From Paraburkholderia solitsugae (GTDB lineage Bacteria; Pseudomonadota; Gammaproteobacteria; Burkholderiales; Burkholderiaceae), in the NCBI RefSeq assembly GCF_013177695.1, contig NZ_WOEY01000012.1, positions 1 to 64,000 of the forward strand: a stretch of DNA of 64,000 bases, in the 5' to 3' direction. Below are positions 61,191 to 64,000 of this stretch, piece by piece. The notes beneath the pieces are model-generated. The model did not search any database, was not told where the DNA came from, and saw only the letters and a program-made list of their open reading frames with translations. Made by a program: the position numbers and the translations under genes. Each line of letters begins with the position of its first letter. Within the stretch, counting starts at the first letter, position 1.

Positions 61191-62405
61191 TCAGGCGATG
61201 CGGGCGGCGTGCGGACGGCCGATCGCGAGGTAGTGCGCCAGTGCAATGAGCGGGAAGGCCGTGGCGGCGCCGGCGACCAGCGGCCAGCCGCCGTGTTCAT
61301 AGAGCGGGCTGGCGAGCGCCGAACCGAAAGCACCGCCGACGAAGATGCTGGTCATATACAGCGCGTTCAGGCGGTTTCTGCTTGCCGCATGCAACGCGTA
61401 GATTTCGCGTTGCCCGAGCACCATGTTCATCTGCACTGCGAAATCGAGGACGATGCCGGTCACAACGAGACCGAACACGCCCCACGCCGGATGGATCAGC
61501 GCCGGCATGTAAGCAAGGGCGCCCACCACGAGTGCAATCAGCGTCGCGCGCACTGTGTGACCCGCATCGGCCAGATGTCCGGCCACCGGCGCCGAAGTTG
61601 CGCCAATCGCACCGACCAGCGCGAAGATGGCGATCGCGGTTTGCGAGAGTCCGAAGTGCCGCGTCAACTCGACTGGGATCGCGGTCCAGAAGAGACTGAA
61701 CGAAGCGAACATCAGCCCCTGATAGAAGGAGCGGTGACGCAGAACCGGCATGGTGCGGACCAGATGGCCGAGCGAGCCGATCAGTTCGAAGTAGGTGGCC
61801 TTGTGGTCCGGTTGGCGCGGCGGAATCGTCAGCGCGAGCACGGTGGTGACGATCGCCATCAGCACCGCGGCGGAACCGAACACCGCGCGCCAGCCGAAGT
61901 GCCCGGCCACCAGGCTGGAGATCGGACGCGACAGCAGAATGCCGAGCAGGAGGCCGCTCATGATGGTGCCGACCACCTTGCCGCGCGACTCGTCCGGCGC
62001 GAGATGCGCGGCGAGCGGGATCAGAATCTGCACGGCCACGGAGCTGAATCCCACCAGCAGCGAGATCGCGAGGAACCAGCCGGGTTGATGAGCGAAAGCC
62101 GCGGCACCGAGACTCACGATCGAGACCAGCGCGGTGGTGATCATCAGCTTGCGGTTCTCCAGCAGGTCGCCGAGCGGCACCAGAAAGAACAGGCCGAATG
62201 CGTAGCCGATCTGCGTGAGTGAAACGATCATGCTGGCTGTGTTGCCGGACATGTGAATGTCCGGTGCGATCAGTTCGGTGATCGGTTGTGCGTAGTACAG
62301 GTTCGCGACGATAGCGCCGCAACAGAACGCGAACAACGCGATCAGACTGCGCGTCATTTTGACGTGGCCTGTGCCGCCCACCGTGGTGGATGCCTGGGTT
62401 GACAT
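61191..62405 (-). CDS. MFS transporter, DHA1-like exporter
   Basis: 404 residues, twelve spans. GAIVANLYYAQPITELIAPDI in helix 1 and GYAFGLFFLVPLGDLLENRKL (motif A) are typical of the AraJ/YdhC-type sugar or drug exporters. GLLLGILLSRPISSLVAGHFGWRAVF is motif C/loop region. Its start has AAGGAG upstream (reverse-strand AACTCCTTGAAG). It lies 39 bp after the FAD monooxygenase on the same strand, so the two are likely cotranscribed. Confidence 0.9.
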   Translation of the reverse strand: MSTQASTTVGGTGHVKMTRSLIALFAFCCGAIVANLYYAQPITELIAPDIHMSGNTASMIVSLTQIGYAFGLFFLVPLGDLLENRKLMITTALVSIVSLGAAAFAHQPGWFLAISLLVGFSSVAVQILIPLAAHLAPDESRGKVVGTIMSGLLLGILLSRPISSLVAGHFGWRAVFGSAAVLMAIVTTVLALTIPPRQPDHKATYFELIGSLGHLVRTMPVLRHRSFYQGLMFASFSLFWTAIPVELTRHFGLSQTAIAIFALVGAIGATSAPVAGHLADAGHTVRATLIALVVGALAYMPALIHPAWGVFGLVVTGIVLDFAVQMNMVLGQREIYALHAASRNRLNALYMTSIFVGGAFGSALASPLYEHGGWPLVAGAATAFPLIALAHYLAIGRPHAARIA

Positions 62406-62444
62406 GACAACTCCTTGAAGTAAAAGAACTGGAAAATTCGGATA

Positions 62445-63593
62445 TCAGCGGGCGATGTTCATTAGCCGGTTGCCCAGCGAAATGCCCAGATCGGTCATCA
62501 GCCTGCCGCGTTGCAACTGTTGGTTCTCCCAACGCTTGAGGGCGGTGTCGATCGTTGCGCCGCTTTGCCATGTCGATGACAACGCAAGCGCCAAAGAATG
62601 GGCATTGGCCGCGGCCTTCGCGGTGCTGCCCGCCGTGTGTGGACGCGGAACGGATGCGGCGTCGCCGAGCAGGATCGCCCGGCCGAACACCATCTTCGGC
62701 GAGCGCAGGTCGACGATCGGCTGCATGAACGGATCATCGGTCGCGTCGGCGAGGGCGCGAAAGGTCGGCGCGAGCATCGCGCGTGCGTCGTCCCGCAGTT
62801 GTGCGATGTCCGCGCTTTTGGTCGTGCCCGGCGGCAAGGAAAACGCGCGCGCAACGCCGTTGCGGTCGACCAGCAGCTCGTCGAGTTTTTCACGGCTGTA
62901 TTTGCGGTACCACACCCAGTTCCAGCGGCGGGCACCGACCGCGGTCGAATCGTCCTCGTCCGGAATCAGATAGGCGAGAGCGGAGTGCCCATTGCCGTCC
63001 TGGAACGTGAAGCGCTCACGCAGCATGTCCGCAGCGTGCATTGGCAGATCGGGTTCCTCGACGAGTCCGCGCCACGCCACGTAGCCTGCGTAGGCCGGCA
63101 GGATCTCGGGCAGCAGGCGCCGCCTGAGGGTGGAACGTATGCCGTCGGCGCCGATCAGCAAATCCGCCTGCTCGCTGCGGCCGCTCTCGAACTGCGCGAC
63201 GATCTGCTCGCCTTCCATGCGGAAATCGACAAAGGTCTCGCCTGCGTGCACGACCGCCGCAGGCAGCGCATTTTTCATGGCGCGGTACAGCAGGCTCCAC
63301 GACGTCTGCATCTGCGGCATGTACAGCCGTTCGACGATGTTGTCTTCGCGGTCCAGATAGATGCGCTCGCCTGACGCCACGCCAGGAGGATTCGGCAACG
63401 CGACGCCGGCAAAATGGAGCGCATCCAGCACATCCGGCTGAAGCACGACGCCGCCGCCACGGCTTTCCAGCTCATTTGGCGATGTTTCGAACACGTCGAC
63501 CTGCCAGCCGGCCGCCCGCAAGGTGGTAGCCGCGAGCAGCCCACCGAGCGAACCGCCGATCACGACCGCGCGGGGTTTCTCAAGCGATCTCAT
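62445..63593 (-). CDS. FAD-dependent monooxygenase (2,6-dihydroxypyridine hydroxylase-like)
   Basis: 382 residues. FAD site VVIGGSLGGLLAATTLR, LIGADGIRSTLRRRLLP, and GD motif AILLGDAASVPRPHTAGSTAKAAANA. YAGYVAWRGLVEEPDLP and WNWVWYRKYS are shared with the paralogue at 37651-38820. Start at 63593 has AAAGGA upstream and overlaps the small ORF before it (ATGA). The family hydroxylates aromatic or pyridine rings. The divergent LysR gene is its likely regulator. Confidence 0.9.
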   Translation of the reverse strand: MRSLEKPRAVVIGGSLGGLLAATTLRAAGWQVDVFETSPNELESRGGGVVLQPDVLDALHFAGVALPNPPGVASGERIYLDREDNIVERLYMPQMQTSWSLLYRAMKNALPAAVVHAGETFVDFRMEGEQIVAQFESGRSEQADLLIGADGIRSTLRRRLLPEILPAYAGYVAWRGLVEEPDLPMHAADMLRERFTFQDGNGHSALAYLIPDEDDSTAVGARRWNWVWYRKYSREKLDELLVDRNGVARAFSLPPGTTKSADIAQLRDDARAMLAPTFRALADATDDPFMQPIVDLRSPKMVFGRAILLGDAASVPRPHTAGSTAKAAANAHSLALALSSTWQSGATIDTALKRWENQQLQRGRLMTDLGISLGNRLMNIAR

Positions 63594-63667
63594 GCTGCGT
63601 TCCTTTGCCCTGCGGAACGCCACGGACAAGTGACGTCGTAGTTGAACTCGACCTGAATGGCTTGCAT
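63590..63667 (-). CDS. 25-aa coupled ORF, possible DsbA-family N-terminal remnant
   Basis: MQAIQVEFNYDVTCPWRSAG QRNAA, with GAGGGG upstream and its stop overlapping the monooxygenase start in ATGA. VEFNYDVTCPW resembles the opening of DsbA/FrnE-like oxidoreductases (..DVTCPWC), with the second cysteine lost. Either a remnant retained as a translational leader or a chance reading; the ribosome site and coupling support translation. Confidence 0.4.
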   Translation of the reverse strand: MQAIQVEFNYDVTCPWRSAGQRNAA

Positions 63668-63786
63668 GTTTCACCCCTCACTAGGTAATGGATGCAGCTT
63701 ATGCGTTGCGTTGAATTTATAGAATTGGTCTAAAATGCAACCTGGCGTTGCGCTGTTCGCAACCAAACCGTCGATAAGGCCAAGCA

Positions 63787-64000
63787 TGGACAAACTCCTC
63801 GCCCTGAATACGTTGCTGGAAGTGGCCGACGCCGGCGGTTTTTCAAAGGCCGCACAACGTCTCGGGGTGGCCACGTCGTCGGTTACGCGTCTGATGGACT
63901 CTCTGGAGGTCTCCCTCGGTACCGCGCTGCTGACCCGCACACCCAGAAAGGTCAGCCTCACGGACGCCGGCATTGCGTACGTCGAGCAGGTCGGCAAGGT
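63787..64000 (+). CDS. LysR-family transcriptional regulator, 5' part
   Basis: The first 71 codons: MDKLLALNTLLEVADAGGFS KAAQRLGVATSSVTRLMDSL, a complete LysR helix-turn-helix, then LLTRTPRKVSLTDAG. It runs off the window. Divergent from the FAD monooxygenase/MFS pair with about 120 bp between it and the 25-aa ORF, the usual arrangement for a LysR regulator and its target. Confidence 0.93.

Overview
The window looks like a chromosomal segment of a Burkholderiales bacterium, most likely Paraburkholderia/Burkholderia. The evidence is a GC-rich sequence, a Burkholderia-like 5S rRNA end, the style of its FCD/UTRA GntR, LysR and winged-HTH ATPase regulators, and the many MFS transporters. Assignments come from reading translated sequence and motifs by eye; no database search was run.

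Layout. (1) 1-2.1 kb: end of an rRNA operon with its terminator, a broken lipocalin-like gene, a conserved hypothetical gene and a GntR/FCD regulator. (2) 2.2-9.8 kb: a six-gene operon, divergent from that regulator, for a branched-chain-amino-acid-type ABC importer (SBP, LivH, LivM, LivG, LivF) plus an M20 amidohydrolase/carbamoylase and an MlrC-like M81 metallopeptidase; a perfect 20-bp palindrome sits at the predicted promoter. (3) 9.9-12.1 kb: tRNA-Val(GAC), a fused dihydroxyacetone kinase, a 7-bp tandem repeat. (4) 12.1-15.1 kb: YciI and muconolactone-isomerase-like genes behind an atoE transporter that has lost its N-terminal half, abutting a double-domain nitroreductase. (5) 15.2-19.75 kb: a mosaic of small genes and gene remnants (DUF2513, DUF1488-like, HNH, IS630-like) ending in a complete IS3-family element with terminal repeats and a 3-bp target duplication. 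(6) 19.8-24.4 kb: a UTRA-type GntR regulator between MFS transporters, one paired with a PDC-hydrolase-like amidohydrolase; both transporters carry the same 17-bp upstream motif.

(7) 24.4-37.3 kb: a selenium and formate-respiration block. On the minus strand selD, mnmH/selU, a DUF318-type permease and a 44-residue membrane protein form one likely operon. On the plus strand fdnG (with an in-frame UGA read as selenocysteine), fdnH, fdnI, fdhE, selA and selB follow. SelD makes selenophosphate, SelA and SelB load and deliver Sec, MnmH uses selenophosphate for tRNA, and FdnGHI oxidises formate to feed quinone. selC (tRNA-Sec) was not seen here.

(8) 37.5-42 kb: a decayed stretch with GST, H-NS-like and winged-HTH fragments and a gene interrupted by an in-frame TGA, around an FAD monooxygenase, a small secreted protein and a Tat-exported alpha/beta hydrolase. 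(9) 42-49.2 kb: a tripartite efflux system (DHA2 MFS, HlyD/EmrA, NodT-type outer membrane lipoprotein) and a cyanide-insensitive bd-type oxidase operon with two tiny coupled ORFs upstream and a DUF2474 peptide downstream. (10) 49.3-50.7 kb: an ISL3-family element with an 8-bp target duplication, inserted inside a promoter-like motif that recurs at three sites. (11) 50.9-64 kb: an HD-family protein lacking the HD dyad, a 967-residue winged-HTH/ATPase regulator, LysR, SDR, a three-subunit molybdenum hydroxylase (Mo subunit, 2Fe-2S subunit, tri-haem cytochrome c), an MFS exporter, a second FAD monooxygenase and the start of a divergent LysR gene.
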